Shown in pieces: positions 37,769 to 48,527 of a DNA stretch of 64,000 nucleotides. The DNA comes from Phoronis australis. Its lineage: Eukaryota; Phoronida; Phoronidae. A program made the position numbers and the translations under genes. The notes under the pieces are model-generated. The model was not told where the DNA came from. It made no database searches and worked only from the letters and a program-made list of their open reading frames with translations. Numbering within the stretch: position 1 is the first letter of the stretch; every line of letters starts with the position of its first letter. The stretch lies in NCBI GenBank assembly GCA_002633005.1, contig NMRA01000344.1, positions 172,499-236,498 of the forward strand, read 5' to 3'.

Positions 37769-40078
37769 CATATGACAGTAAAAGGCCTAATTCAATTTTC
37801 GTTTTTATTAGCTAACACAGAGGTGGAGCTTTAGTAAAAATATCAACGTAACGGGCATTTTCATCTGATTTTGCAGTAACAGGTTTTGTGGGTAGTTTAT
37901 AACTACTCTAAATTATAGGGTTTTGAATACAGTTCCTAAACATGAGTACCAAGATTTGAAGGTTTGTCCCCTGGGGATTAGTCCTTCGGACAACTCACTG
38001 ATTAATGTTTAGAATTTCTTGCATTTTGGTGTGGTGTTAAGGTTATCTTTGAAAATTACAGAGGAAATTGGTCATATTTGAGGTGATCCTGTCTCTTGCC
38101 TTTAACTATTCTTTGTGGATTTTCATAACTTACCTGTCCCATAACAAGTAACAGATCGTTTTTTTACTTGTCTACTCTCAAGTTGCCAATGAAGTTTGGG
38201 TCAGTTTGTCATGGTGTAGGTGATATTGGCAGTATTGACTGTGAATGAGTGTATAAATTTGTTACTTGCTTGTAGCTTAGTTCTTTCTCCAAGAATTATC
38301 ACTCATGCTGTTACAATCATCTGCACTGTGGCATCAAATACTGTAAAACATGGTCTTATAATCTAATATGACCTTATATTCTAATATAAAACCATGGCCT
38401 TATAGTCGGGGGTCATGTGCAGTCGGGTGTGAACGAAATACATTAATGCGAATGTGAAACTCACAACATGTGTTGTTTTGATTTATGTCTATTTTTCACA
38501 TAATGTAGTGAGTTTAACTAACCAATATTTTCACACAAAACAGAAAACACTAGAAAATGGGGACTGGCCTTTCATCTGAAAAAACATCTTGTCCTGATAT
38601 TTGAGGTGGTAATAAGTTTAAATTTCCTAAAGTGCAATTTTGGCCATGGCATGATATACTAGGTTTTACAGTATGTATTTGTCAGGGTCATGTGACCATG
38701 TACAGCTAGTGACATCTGGTGATCAATCTAAATTTTGTGTATTTGTGAAGTGGCATTATGTGAGCATACTTTTTTCAAGACATAGTTCATGCATAAATGT
38801 GAAAGATTAAGTTAAGTTCTGACATGTTGCCTGGTAAAATCAAGTGAAATTTTTTAAACAGGTATTTTGTTTCAGTACAAAACCAAATTGACAAGAAGCC
38901 AAAATATAGTTGGTGAGCGTTTAATGAATTTGAGTCTATGAATCTTGGTGGCAAAGATATATCTGATTAAACGACAGGTGTAATTTGGGATAGTTGTCAT
39001 ACTAGTTTACGTCCCCGCCCATCTCTGGCTTGATTCTCACCTACAACATTTCAATAATTTCACATTTCAATGCCGGGACTCTGCTGTGGCCACCGTCAAT
39101 TCATAAGATTGCGACAATGTCTCCTTAGAAGCCAGTCTCTGGAGAATTGAAGCTCCCAAACATGTGCAACTTGCTAAATCTTTGGTAATTATCTTCAGTG
39201 TCACCTTGTCATACACTCTTCTCTGAAGAAGATGTGAAATGGTTCTTTTAGTTCGTGTGCATTTTGATACCGGTATTATCATATTTGTATGCATTAACGG
39301 TGATGACATTTGCATAAGCGAATTTAAAGTTTGGGTAAACTCTCATCCTCGACTTGAACGTTCAGGTGAACACCCACCCTTTACTTTTCAGAGAAATGCT
39401 CATTTTCTGAGATATTCCCCGGTAGATAACCCAGATGAGGTTATATTAAATGATGTACCAAGTGTGCTGTGAGTACATATGGTGCTAATATATGCTCCAA
39501 AGCGATAGGTTTTCCGTATGTCTGGGTTTTCTCCATTGCTTTCGGATGTGGTTATAAAGCTGTGCTATATGCAAGTTCCTATGTTTTTGGGACATGCTGT
39601 CAAGTTAGACTCTATCATGAAACCCACAGAGCCTTTTAAACAGTTTACTGAAGGTGGAAATTAAGACTCAGCAGACCTCCCATATGTATTCAGAAAATAT
39701 TGGGTAACAACATCAGGTTTAGAGTTTAAAAGATGCTATAAAACTTCCTTCTGGCACAAAAAATAGCCTTTGTTCCAGAACACTTAACGTTGCTTGAAAT
39801 TTGTTTCAAAATTGTTCCATAACCAAAACAGATCACTTTCCATTTGAGGAAAGAACTAGTTGAGATCATTTTTACTATTCTGATGTCAACTTCCAAGCAA
39901 AACCAGCTGTTTAAATTTTGCATGTTCAAAGCATACTTGTATAAAGCATATAGTTGCAAGCATTACAGCTTTGATAAATATTGTTTTTCGCCCCTGAACA
40001 TGGTAGCTTTCCCTGTACATGGTAGCTTACCCCTGTACGTGATGGCATTAGCTGAATTTAACTCCTAACGCGCTCAAA

Positions 40079-40180
40079 ACATTCGGGTTAACACCCATGC
40101 TCAGGTAAGCAGCCACACCCTAGTATATTGGAACATTTTCGGATTAATTATCCACTGCTGGTCAAAACGCCCATTCTTTA
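40079..40180 (+). mobile_element. Relic end of the same TIR family as 51111-53515
   Basis: The sequence cattcgggttaacacccatgctcaggtaag matches the left end at 51120-51150. The later gattaattatccactgctgg and aacgccca match its subterminal repeats. It is diverged, with no matching right end nearby. Confidence 0.5.
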
Positions 40181-40685
40181 GTTTGAGTAAGTTATGCTTT
40201 TGGAGGCCAGGAAACCAGATAAAGTCCTTCCACACGCAGACTTGCCTTAGAACACACAAATTGCCCCACTTAAAGCAGAGTTTCCACGCACACATATATG
40301 ATAACTAGGGTAAGACAGAAATTGTCGCTCTGTGCATGACAATGGACAGTTGAAGCAAATATGGCATGCAAAAGAAAATCTGTCTGTATGTTATCTCAGC
40401 AGATAATTCCATCTGGCCCCATGTTTACATTCACACAGCGATTAAAAGCAGCGCAAGTTACCTATAACAAGTTAATCTACCTTGATAAGTTGGAGTAAGT
40501 TGTCACATGTGAGGTAAGTTGCACTAGTTAAAATGGCAAAAAAAGTTCATGATTTAGTAGTTTCATTGCTAAGGTCTGGGATCTCATGTGTAATGTGTTT
40601 ATACAAATTTAAAATTATTGCAATATTCTATATTTTCATTCTTTAGTATCAATAGAACACAATATGATTCATAATGGTCATCATA

Positions 40686-40769
40686 AATAATAATAATAAT
40701 CATCATCATCACCACCACCACCACCACCACCACCACCACCACCATCATCATCACCATCATCATCATCAA
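40686..40769 (+). repeat. Triplet microsatellite (taa)n(tca)n(cca)n
   Basis: taataataa passes into catcatcat, then a long run of caccaccac, then back to catcatcat. Confidence 0.95.
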
Positions 40770-40999
40770 ATAGTATCGTACACCATAATTGTCACAACGA
40801 TAGTCAACTCTGGCATCATTGTCCTAATTATCATTTCACCAATGAAATAACATACCGGCTTTTGTTCGATATTGACAAAAATGACTGCATGAAGTAGTCG
40901 CAATCCCTATGGTTTTAAATGCCACACATTTTGTTCTGTAATAGCACCCTGTGCCCCCATGCCATTATTTCATAATCAAATTCCTAACCTGGTGTTAAG

Positions 41000-43900
41000 G
41001 ATGACGTTCTCTTTAGGTGTTATCTACTTCATACTTCCTTCAAATGTTTTCTATTCCAACAAAATTACCCTCATGTTTCCTTGGTAACTGACTACCAGCA
41101 TGGGGTTGGAATTTGTGCTTGCTGAAAGGTTAAATGTTCAGTTCATTTTCTTGCCGCACATTTGGGTGATACAACATCATTTCCCTTTTTTGAATTTTTG
41201 TTGTTTGTGTTAAGCAAGCTGGCGGCATACAGGTATGTAATATGCTTACAAAACAGACAATGTGTTTAAGTTTCATTATGTGAGGTCACGTTCATTATAA
41301 GGTCTGACAATGAAAAGAATGTAATATTTTTATGTGGGAAGCTGACCATTGTTGTCACAATGCAGGGGAATTTGATGATTTAAACAGGCGAAGAGATAAA
41401 AAAGGGTGATAGTATGACTAGTCGCTCATCATTTTCACCCTTAAATATTTCTATTTTCAGTCATCAAGACTTGTTATTATCTAAGTGCAGTACTTTGCAA
41501 AGTAAAATGGACAAGTCAACATCCAAATTTAACGTGTATTTGAATAGCACTAAGCATCCAGAATGTGTTTCAGGTCGAACAAATCTTGGAAAAAAACTCC
41601 ACAGATATTGCTCAATACACTGCGTCAATATGTCTTTGCTGGCACATTCACAACTGAAGGAGGCTAGTTTTAACAATATTACATACTACAGTTTGAGGAA
41701 AGTGCCAGTTTGTTGAAACAACAATATCATTTAAAATACGAATAACACTTCTGGTAATTTGTCCTAGTGGAAAGTGTGACAGCTCTGCTTAAGTCTGTTG
41801 AGGTCATTTTGAAATCTGCTGTAGTATTAGGCATTTACGGCAAGGTCGTTCTGTGATTTTTCATACAGTGGGCAGTTTTTGAGGAAGCAGTTTTGTCCCT
41901 TCAATTTTATACAATAAAACATTTTTCCTAAACATTGAGGAACATACAAACACACTTTTGTTTTTTATCTATTTGTGAAATTAATGAATTAATTAAAATT
42001 CATAATATTTAAAATTGTGCAAATGATGATCAAAAAGGCCCAAGTTTATAGACCAGGTATATCTATGCATTTAATATGTCAGCACCTCATTAGACTGAGC
42101 ACCAAGTTTTAATGGTGATTTTAAAAAAGTTTGACAGTTATAATTTACTGTTGAATTTTTTTAGTTGTTTTCTATTTTGATCTTTGCCTAGTACAGAACT
42201 GAAAAAGGGGTGGATTAACCAATCAGTTTTTCTGTTCAACTGCCGAAACAAAGGCACTTCTGGCAAAAATATAAAATTTACGCGGATTACTGAAAAACCA
42301 CCTTTAATTAAATGAATGGTTGACATGTTTTCGAGAACAGATTAATTTCATCCTGCAATCTTAGTTTTATGTTTCACCCTTCGGCTCTAATTTTATATCC
42401 AGGTTTGTTAATTTTAATGTAATCTTAATTGCATATCGCCTCTGTTCACCTGAAATTTTAGGTCGAACTCTTAACCAAAGTGCTTCGAGGTATGAAAAGA
42501 TTGCCACACTCCTTTGATCTAGAATACCGTATGCGGAACGAGCCCCGAATTTAAGTCACAGGCAATGCACACATGCGGCAGATTAGTAATTTTAGGGTTG
42601 GCTAATCCCATTGAATTTTAAAGCATATTCTTTAGTCGCTGACGGTTTCGATGTTGTAATGGAAATAAAATTGTCTCAAGGTAAGGAATAATATGAGACT
42701 TAATTAGAGTAAAAGGCCCAATTTGATTTCCAGCCAGCTAAACAGGGTGAAACGCAGCTCTTCCTTATAGCAAACAGAGTGCAGCTTGATTTAATGTCAG
42801 TGCATGTAGTCTTTACTTTCATTCAATAGCAATAAGATGATCTTGCCTTACGTTTCCTACTGAATTGGAATGCTCAAAAGAGTATACTAGGGGTTTGACT
42901 AGCCTGTCTTGTGTCCTCAATAGGATTCATTTTTATACAAAAGTGAGGTATTTATTAGAGATAGAATAGACAGCTCTGTATACTTGGAGTCCCTTTGTCG
43001 TCGGTGTTATCTTTTCTGAATCTCCGCTCTTGGCTAGAATAGGAGAACAATAACTTGCCTTTCATAGATTTGAGAAAATAACAAAGCGAGTCATGGATCA
43101 CTATACTTGCAGCCTACAGCTATTTTATCTGGTGTTATCTCACCAGTAATCAGCATATCCTAGAAATACCTTCTTCATTTTCCAGGAATCAATTTTTTGT
43201 TGCCACAAACTGCAGTTTAAAAAAAAAAAATCAAGGTGCAGTGAACAAATTAATACAGATCTTTGTAAAAGAACCCTGGTCCCATGACTTGTCTGTAAGT
43301 ACAAAAGTTATATATGTGGTGGATTGTGGAGCTTTGTTGGCATTTGATACTGGTTTGGCTGTTGTACAAAATAACAGCATATCAAAGACAAATCATATGT
43401 AAGATTTCATGAGTGTTTCAGTTTTACCATGTTTTGATAAAATCTTGGGTCTGGTTTGTCATCAGTTACCCATTTAGCTATTGACTAAATGTAGTCCGAG
43501 TTGGACTGTATATTGCCTCTAACTTTGGTTGAGACTTTTGCAATCAACATTATAATTATAAAATGATTGCCTTACCAAAGCTTGCTATCAATTTCAATTC
43601 TGCTATCCGCTGTTGCAGGGTGAGAATGCTTATAGATTATTGTGTTTGTTGCACTAGAGTCAAGTTGATATGGAGTCAAATTTGCTGTGTGATCTGAATA
43701 AATACAGCATGCGTTATCTTCGCTCAATGAATATAGTCTGCTCATTTCCTTTACAAAACCCTAGCCATGTTTACTCACGGGACAAGTCTCAACACAGACT
43801 TTATTATTAATATCCTTGTGCCTAATAATAACACAATATCGATTAATGAATGATATGAGATTAATGTTATCTTCTAGTTTCCACCAAAGATGAGTTTGAT

Positions 43901-44436
43901 GGCTTTGTTGGGTTGACAGTTTAGTATTAGTGGGTGGTGACAAAACTTAACCGATCTGCCAAGCGCAGATATCTGTTACCATGTTTGTGGTGATGAAACA
44001 AGTTGTTACTAGCATGTTTTACAACCCACAGCACGGACATCTCCCGTAGCCAGTATTGCGCAGGGGGTGGTTCGAATTTCTGGAACAGTGGATCTTTGAT
44101 ATTTTGCAAAGGCCGACCCGGTATAGTTTTCAGTGAGGCCCTTGACGCAGCTTGAGTAGGAGAAGGGAAGTTTGTATGCACGATAACTCGCACCTCTTTG
44201 TTCCTGAGATGAGACGGAAATGAGGATGCCGTGACGTTTGCTCGTAAAGAGTGGGAATCAAAGTCGGATGTGTAATGTGGTCCAGAAAGAGAACGCTCTC
44301 GCATTACCTTCCGCCAAACTAATCAAGCGTGCTTAAATACATTCTCCGACGGATTTTTTAGTCTGAGAATGACTTGACGAAATTTTTATCTGGTTGTATT
44401 TTTGCGCGTTATTTATATCGCTGGAAATGGGAACAG
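41000..44436. other. No supported gene
   Basis: The plus-strand ATG frame 41414-41716 (100 codons) and the minus-strand ATG frame 43927-44304 (125 codons) show no motif. The latter overlaps a GC-rich repeat-like phrase (cccgtagccagtattgcgca, 44044). Confidence 0.45.
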
Positions 44437-44485
44437 CCCACTATTCTAAAGGTTCACTACTCCGAAGGTTCTTTACACCGAAAAT
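44437..44485 (+). repeat. Degenerate ctccgaagg array, copy 3
   Basis: cccactattctaaaggttc, actactccgaaggttc, tttacaccgaaaatttc. Confidence 0.5.
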
Positions 44486-45664
44486 TTCTAAAATTTCGAT
44501 CCCAGGATTAATTGGATACTTTTCCATGCAGAAGTAAACGATACTTCAATTATTAGATTAGTGGTGTACCTATACTGAAAACAACGTCCGGTACCTATTG
44601 ATTTCATGTGCATACAAAAATGCCCACATGTCTTGCGAATACGGAAAACTAAGTACGTTCTTGTATTTTTAAAAGGATACTAAATCCGGATTTGGCTTTT
44701 GACTTTCCCATCCAGCTCATTGAGACAAAATAATACTCTGTAACCATTAACAACCCTCAAAAGTTTCCTGAAAAATTTGAAATGTCCTTTCAAAGTCTGC
44801 TGACCGGCCAAGCGTGATCTACGCTTTTTGAGAATTACGACAACTGTGGGGAAAAATCCACCCACCAATGACCATATTGTCCAAACTGTGACATGGGGTT
44901 ATGAATTTTCAATTGTACCGTTCCTTAAAAAGGAGTCTAAACCCTGTTTTGATGATTTCAAGCAATCCTCGTTTTCTCACTTGCTGATGCATTATTGGCT
45001 TCACGCTTGAAAGACAAAGCAGAAATCAAGTAAGAATTCATACCCACTATCTCACAAATTGGACATTATGGTCCTTGGTGGGTGGTCGTTTCCTACAGAT
45101 GCCGCGTAACTCGCTAAAAACGTGAATCACGCTTGCCCCCTTAGCAGAATTTGTAATTGGTTTTCTAATTTTCCTCAAAATTTTAGAGGGTTGTGGAGCC
45201 GTTACAGAACATTTTTTTCAGAGATCTGGATGGGAAAGTCGTTTTTTGTATCTGTTAATAGGACAAAACCGGTTTCGGAATACTTTTAACTTGGAAGGTT
45301 GACGCCAATGATGCAGGTGACACAACGAGAACTGGTGGAAATCATCACAGGGTGTAGTGTCCTTTTAAAGGAATTTGAAATAGGGATATCTGACCATCAC
45401 CTTCAATTCAAAATTTGAAATACCTGCACATAACCATGCTATGCTAGCAAGTATACTAAAACAGCAGATAACAAACGTATTTTCTGCTGTTTTGTTTCAA
45501 GATATTCAAACCACTCTACTTTTTGAGAGCTCTTTCGCTGCGTTAAAGCTTAGCTACATCTGGTTATAGACATTCACTTCTAGAGTACCTTGTTACCCTA
45601 TGGTGTATCGTTGGCCAAATGGATGAACGTTACGCCGTTAATTGTTGGAGGCGTATTAATTGGG

Positions 45665-45945
45665 ACGTAAAGAAATAATTTGTGGTGTAAAGTAATTATC
45701 TAAGGTGTAAAGTAATTATTTATGGTGTAAAGAAATTATTTGCAGCGTAAAGTAATTTTTTGTGGCATAAAGAAAGTTTGTAGGACATTAAGTAATTATT
45801 TTCAGTGTAAAGTAACTTGTAGCACCGCAAATACTTTACGCCGTAATGTAATAATTACTTTACGCCGTAATGTAATAATTACTTTACGCTATAATGTAAT
45901 AATTACTTTACTCCATAATGTAATAATTACTTTACGCCACAAGTA
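45665..45945. repeat. Convergent 20-bp and 24-bp minisatellites
   Basis: In the left half gtaaagtaattatttatggt-type units recur exactly every 20 bp, with (t)aaag at 45668, 45688, 45708, 45728, 45748, 45768, 45788 and 45808. In the right half actttacgccgtaatgtaat-type units recur every 24 bp at 45833, 45857, 45881, 45905 and 45929. The right unit contains the reverse complement of the left core (taaagtaattatt), so the halves can pair. Confidence 0.9.
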
Positions 45946-46019
45946 ATTACTTGACATCTCTAACAAGAATTAACTTACGCATGTAATTTGACAGCATAAC
46001 GATCACCTATTTAGCTAAC

Positions 46020-46310
46020 AATAATATCGACGATAATGGTGTAGCATCCACTCGAGTCCAATGCCAATGGATGACGTAAAGCCTCTTCTAATTGCCTGTA
46101 CGAGGCTGTCATCTATGCAGACACCACTCCGGCGAAGTTGGGTCCTGGGGTCAGGTAGGACCCGATGATTACGGGAAGCGCTTTGAATCTGAAGCAAATT
46201 CTTCTTAATTATAGTTGTAATTAGTGGCACCAGTAGCTGCAACAGATTTGTTGTTGTTGTTGTCAAACTATATCCTATCTCTAACGATTGAACCNCCCCC
46301 CCCCCCCCCG
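46020..46310 (-). repeat. Dispersed repeat family E, copy 2
   Basis: On the minus strand it reads caggctcgtagccggggg, a G run with one N (46295), ggttcaatcg, gataggatatag, ttgcagctactggtgccac and ttgcttcagattcaaagcgc. These correspond block by block to 2281-2562. The poly-C run (46296-46309) next to the N is a likely sequencing weak point. Confidence 0.65.
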
Positions 46311-46371
46311 GCTACGAGCCTGTTTGAGTTTTGAATAGAAAGAATAGATACAGAATATTGTATAACAGATC

Positions 46372-46377
46372 TTTATT
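46372..46377 (-). terminator. Possible minus-strand polyadenylation signal
   Basis: On the minus strand tcttgaataaagatctg contains AATAAA about 60 bp before the family E copy. No coding region was found behind it, so this is only a candidate. Confidence 0.2.
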
Positions 46378-46399
46378 CAAGACTCTATGTAGAGGTTAC

Positions 46400-48398
46400 A
46401 TATGTCATGTATGATACAATCATGAAAGTGTTCTGAAGAACAACATTTGCCAAAATCAAATGAAAAGTCATTGACAAAACCAAGACGATTATCGACTACG
46501 AACTGAAGCCCAATTAGCACCAACGTTCATACTAACAGTAAATGATAAACCAACAATAGTGCTTTGAGGAATCAGCTGACAAAATAACAGTCAACAAATT
46601 GGAAAAATTCGAAGTAACTCAAATTAAATGATAGCGAAAAAGTGATAACACATTTCTAATAGCCTTTGATGAGATTCATCTACATACTTAAAAATTTCAG
46701 AATTCCAAACGGTTTATTAACAAATTGCTGTCACGGTGCCATCATGTGTGAACTGTATGTTGTGTATAAGTCTCGTGTAGATCAAAATCGCTGCCTCAGT
46801 AGCATGAATATTATCCGCCAACAAAAGAGCTGCGAGGAATCTGTCAATAACAGTCAAGGAGTGAGAAATGACTGGCACAGCGCAGGAAGGACTCGATGAG
46901 GTCCATTCCCTTAACCAAATTCCAAAAATATCTGTCGGGGAATGCCGGCGGTATGGTGCGAAAAATCATATGTTAGAGTCAAATCTCGAATAACAAGAGA
47001 AAAGTGGGTCCCGTGTTTCAGATAGCAGTTGACGAGATATATCAATGAACTAAATTTCAGAAAATTCCTTCCAGGAACGGCAGTTTTCAAAATAAAATAA
47101 ATGGATAATGTGGAACTTTGTAAAAATTTGATGTTAAATATCCCTTTATTTAGTGTGGGAACCTGCTTGAGATCTGGCTGATTACGCCACGAAAATTTTT
47201 GAGCGTTGTTTATTTAACAAGATATACTTTTAAGTAAGCTCATCAGGACAGTTACTTTGAAGTATGTCTTGATGAGTTTAAGACATCTTTTCAATGTCTT
47301 TGTGACATTTTGCAACTTTGTCATTCAGCCAATAAAGGAATAAAAATGAGAACTCGTTTGTGCCAATCTTTGATTTTGTCAAGATCACAGTTAGGTTGCC
47401 TGTAGTTTTCCGTTTTGTATTAGTTTTTGTTTTGGCCTCTTATCTGGCAAAGGTACCACGAGGGACATCTATTAATTGTTTGTCAAAATCTTGCATTCAT
47501 AAAAATGCAGTTGAATTTGGATATTGTTTTTGAAACTGTAGCTGCGTAGCTTTTTATATTAATGTATTTCTGCACAGACTGTCTTGTGATTTGACCAGTT
47601 AAAAATTGTTTTCATTATTTGTAATTAAAGGTAATTAATGTACAGGGGTGTCGTATATTACAAACTGATTAGAACTTCACTCTGTCTTGTGGGGTAATAT
47701 CACTTGCTACAGTACTAATGGTTGCAACTTTTACAGCAAGTTTGAATTTGCTTAACCCATGTGTGGCTGTTTTAAAATTAGGTGCCTCTGTTCTTGTATC
47801 ATGTTTTAACTTGAGGTAAACATAATGAATTCTCCAGTTCGAGACAGTGAAAAATCAATTATTTTGCTCAAGGTCAGAGCTTGTCACAAATCCTACATAT
47901 AGAAAATATTGGCAGACCCAAATTCAAGAACCACCAGATAGATGGCAAAATTAGCCACTCAATAGATTGAAAACACATTAAAAATTTTGAGAATTGTGGT
48001 AAACGCCAAAATCTACCTTGTCCAAAATTCCAGAATCAAGAAAACTCAACTGTTGCTGTAGTTTCTGTGTACAGAATTGGAGAATATTTACCGCATCAGT
48101 GTTGGAAATCATTTTGTCAAAAGTTTCATCTTCCTATTGGGTCAAGGGTTACTGTTTTTATTATTACTGTTTTTACTATGTTACAAGCTGTTGTAGTGAC
48201 CAGCTCCCTCTCCTTGCGTTGGTTCTTACATAATGTCCATAAACTGGGTCTATTACAGCATATGTCATTGCTGACTTATTCTACCAAGTTATACGGGTAA
48301 ATTGTGTTTGAAAAGCTTTAATTCCCACCAGAGGTGCCACCTGGTGTATAAATGTCTCAGTTTGTTATGCTGACGCAGTGTTCTTGTCTATGTTGTAG
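46400..48398. other. Upstream flank of the myrip-like start-codon exon
   Basis: No coding exon or clear promoter was recognised. A 5' non-coding exon of the gene must lie here or further left, because the ATG exon begins at a splice acceptor. Confidence 0.5.
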
Positions 48399-48527
48399 AG
48401 GACTGACCCTGGTGGAGATGGGTAAGAAGTTGAACCTGTCGCACCTCTCTGAGGAGGAGTGCGAGAAGATATTGGCGGTGATACAGAGAGACTTTGATTT
48501 ACGCAATCAGGAACAGGAAAGGCTGAG
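48399..48527 (+). CDS. myrip: myrip-like exon with start codon (5' UTR 48399-48417, residues 1-36)
   Basis: The exon follows a tctatgttgtag acceptor ending at 48398 and ends at a gtaggt donor (48528). The first 19 nt are 5' UTR and the ATG is at 48418. The peptide starts [18 protein letters not shown] and continues with an amphipathic helix containing VIQRDFDLR. This is the first Slp-homology/Rab-binding helix, which contacts the Rab switch regions in known family structures. It ends after two bases of codon 37 (AG), completed by T of the next exon. The acceptor in front of the ATG exon means a separate non-coding first exon and the promoter lie further left; I could not locate them. The exon is visibly more GC-rich than its flanks. 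Confidence 0.9.

Noticed and set aside
40686-40769. Histidine-repeat coding region
   Set aside because: Pure triplet microsatellite with no flanking coding frame.
43927-44304. 125-codon minus-strand ATG frame
   Set aside because: No motif, and part of it lies in a repeat-like GC-rich phrase.
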